DNA of 5,677 nt, from contig JAOPWO010000214.1 of NCBI GenBank assembly GCA_025965635.1, forward strand, positions 1 to 5,677, given 5' to 3'. The translations under genes and the position numbers were made by a program. The DNA comes from Modestobacter sp. GTDB lineage: Bacteria; Actinomycetota; Actinomycetes; Mycobacteriales; Geodermatophilaceae. Positions 4,968 through 5,677 of this stretch are shown in pieces (the first letter of the stretch is position 1; every line of letters begins with the position of its first letter). Under the pieces are notes generated by a model. It was not told the DNA's origin. It worked only from the letters and a program-made list of their open reading frames with translations, and did no database searches.

Positions 4968-5677
4968 TTACTTGGGGTCCGGCGCGGCCTCGCCGCCGGG
5001 CGCCTGGACGCCCGCGGTCGCTGCGTCGCCCAGCTCGGCGGCCTCGATCTCGGCAGCGGCGGCCGCGGCGACCTCCGGCGAGAGCGACGGGTCGTCGACC
5101 ACGGCGACGTTCTCCGCGATCGGCTCGGGGTTCACGTCGCTGTCGTCCTGGCGCTCACCGTCGGGGGTGAAGACGTCGGTGACGATCTCCTGCGCCTCGT
5201 CGTCGACGGACCCGTCGGTGACGGCCGGGGAGGTGTCCCCGCCGGGGCCGGTGCTCTCCCCGGTGCCCTCGGTGTCGGTGACCGGGACGGCCGTCTCGAC
5301 GGCATCAGCGGTGACCTCACCGGAAGCGGCGGACGAGCCGGCGCCGGCGGCGAACGTCGTGCCACGGGCGCGCTCCGCCTCGCCGACGGCCTGCTGGCTC
5401 ACGGTCAGCGCCTCGACGAGCTCGATGACCGCCATGGGGGCGTTGTCGCCCTTGCGCGGACCCACCTTGGTGATGCGGGTGTAGCCACCGGGGCGGTTCT
5501 CGTAGCGGGGACCGATCTCGGCGAAGAGCGTGTGGACCACGCTCTTGTCACGGATGGTCGTCATCACCTGGCGGCGGGCGTGCAGGTCACCGCGCTTGGC
5601 GAAGGTCACCAGCTTCTCGGCCAGGGGACGCAGGCGCTTCGCCTTCGTCTCGGTGGTCGTGATCCGCCCGTGCTCGA
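4968..5677 (-). CDS. rplQ: Ribosomal protein L17 with long acidic C-terminal tail (5'-truncated by the window edge)
   Basis: L17 is a large-subunit ribosomal protein near the exit tunnel. The frame is open to the window edge, so about 30 N-terminal residues are missing; 235 are visible. The first 105 or so are the normal basic L17 fold: EHGRITTTETKAKRLRPLAEK (1-21), FAKRGDLHARR (25-35), VVHTLFAEIGPRYENRPGGYTRI (46-68, with PGGYTRI) and APMAVIELVEAL (79-90). The ATG-like codon at 5609 is internal. From about residue 106 (base 5360 downward) the protein becomes a low-complexity tail of about 130 residues rich in Ala, Gly, Thr, Ser, Pro, Asp and Glu, with 29 acidic and only 2 basic residues and an Ala-Glu helical run near the end (EVAAAAAAEIEAAELGDAA). 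Bacterial L17 is usually 115-130 aa, and actinobacterial ones are often longer, but this one would be about 265. truA follows on the same strand after a hairpin. Confidence 0.95.
   Translation of the reverse strand, partial: EHGRITTTETKAKRLRPLAEKLVTFAKRGDLHARRQVMTTIRDKSVVHTLFAEIGPRYENRPGGYTRITKVGPRKGDNAPMAVIELVEALTVSQQAVGEAERARGTTFAAGAGSSAASGEVTADAVETAVPVTDTEGTGESTGPGGDTSPAVTDGSVDDEAQEIVTDVFTPDGERQDDSDVNPEPIAENVAVVDDPSLSPEVAAAAAAEIEAAELGDAATAGVQAPGGEAAPDPK

Noticed and set aside
4199..5170. A 323-codon plus-strand frame antisense to truA and the rplQ tail.
   Set aside because: It crosses two real genes and the hairpin between them, and its Arg/Pro/Gly-rich product looks like GC shadow coding.
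4972..5484. A Ser/Thr/Ala-rich plus-strand frame opposite the L17 tail, resembling a secreted or surface protein.
   Set aside because: The Ser/Thr/Ala richness is what low-complexity acidic codons give on the opposite strand; there is no signal peptide or lipobox. The L17 frame is continuous with a conserved core.
1..5677. Search by eye for tRNA or rRNA genes, CRISPR-like repeats, insertion-sequence ends, riboswitches (including a Moco riboswitch) and phage or defence genes.
   Set aside because: Nothing convincing was seen. Gaps between genes are too short (at most about 58 bases) to hold a Moco riboswitch or RNA gene, and the Moco operon start is outside the window.

Overview
The window is very GC-rich with strong third-position G/C bias, GTG starts, tightly packed genes and an rplQ-truA order on one strand. 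Together these point to a high-GC actinobacterium. The residue-level flavour of MoeA, MoaC, FdhD and L17 would fit a Geodermatophilus/Blastococcus-like lineage, but that placement is an impression and not a computed result. Coding density is almost complete: the longest stretch without a gene is about 58 bases (4910-4967), and it holds a strong hairpin.

Layout. Bases 1-1960 (+) carry a molybdenum-cofactor (Moco) operon: the 3' part of moeA (molybdenum insertion), moaC (cyclic pyranopterin monophosphate synthase) and a mogA/moaB-type molybdopterin adenylyltransferase. They are joined by GTGA and ATGA start/stop overlaps that imply translational coupling. Bases 1963-2793 (-) carry fdhD, the sulfurtransferase that activates formate dehydrogenase. 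It converges on the mog gene and diverges from mobA-like (2834-3424, +), the Moco guanylyltransferase. mobA is followed 9 bases later by an atypical short-chain dehydrogenase-like NAD(P)-binding protein (3434-4099, +). Bases 4100-5677 (-) are the end of the conserved ribosomal-protein/rpoA cluster: the 3' part of rplQ (L17) followed by truA (tRNA pseudouridine 38-40 synthase).

How the genes work together. MoaC makes the first stable Moco intermediate from the product of MoaA (not in the window). The Mog protein adenylylates molybdopterin and MoeA inserts molybdate. MobA adds GMP to give the MGD form used by formate dehydrogenases and nitrate reductases, and FdhD delivers sulfur to that form of the cofactor in formate dehydrogenase. 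The late-step pair fdhD/mobA shares a 40-base divergent control region in which each start lies 6-7 bases after a TAnnnT hexamer. That is the spacing expected for leaderless actinobacterial mRNAs.

Most notable points: (1) L17 carries a C-terminal tail of about 130 residues that is strongly acidic (29 D/E against 2 K/R) on an otherwise basic ribosomal protein. (2) truA has no ATG/GTG/TTG codon where homology says it should start, and a 16-17 bp hairpin covers that spot. (3) Both convergent gene ends are built on small palindromes supplying both TGA stops. I see no mobile element, CRISPR array, tRNA, rRNA or clear new defence-type system. This is mostly housekeeping and cofactor-biosynthesis DNA.
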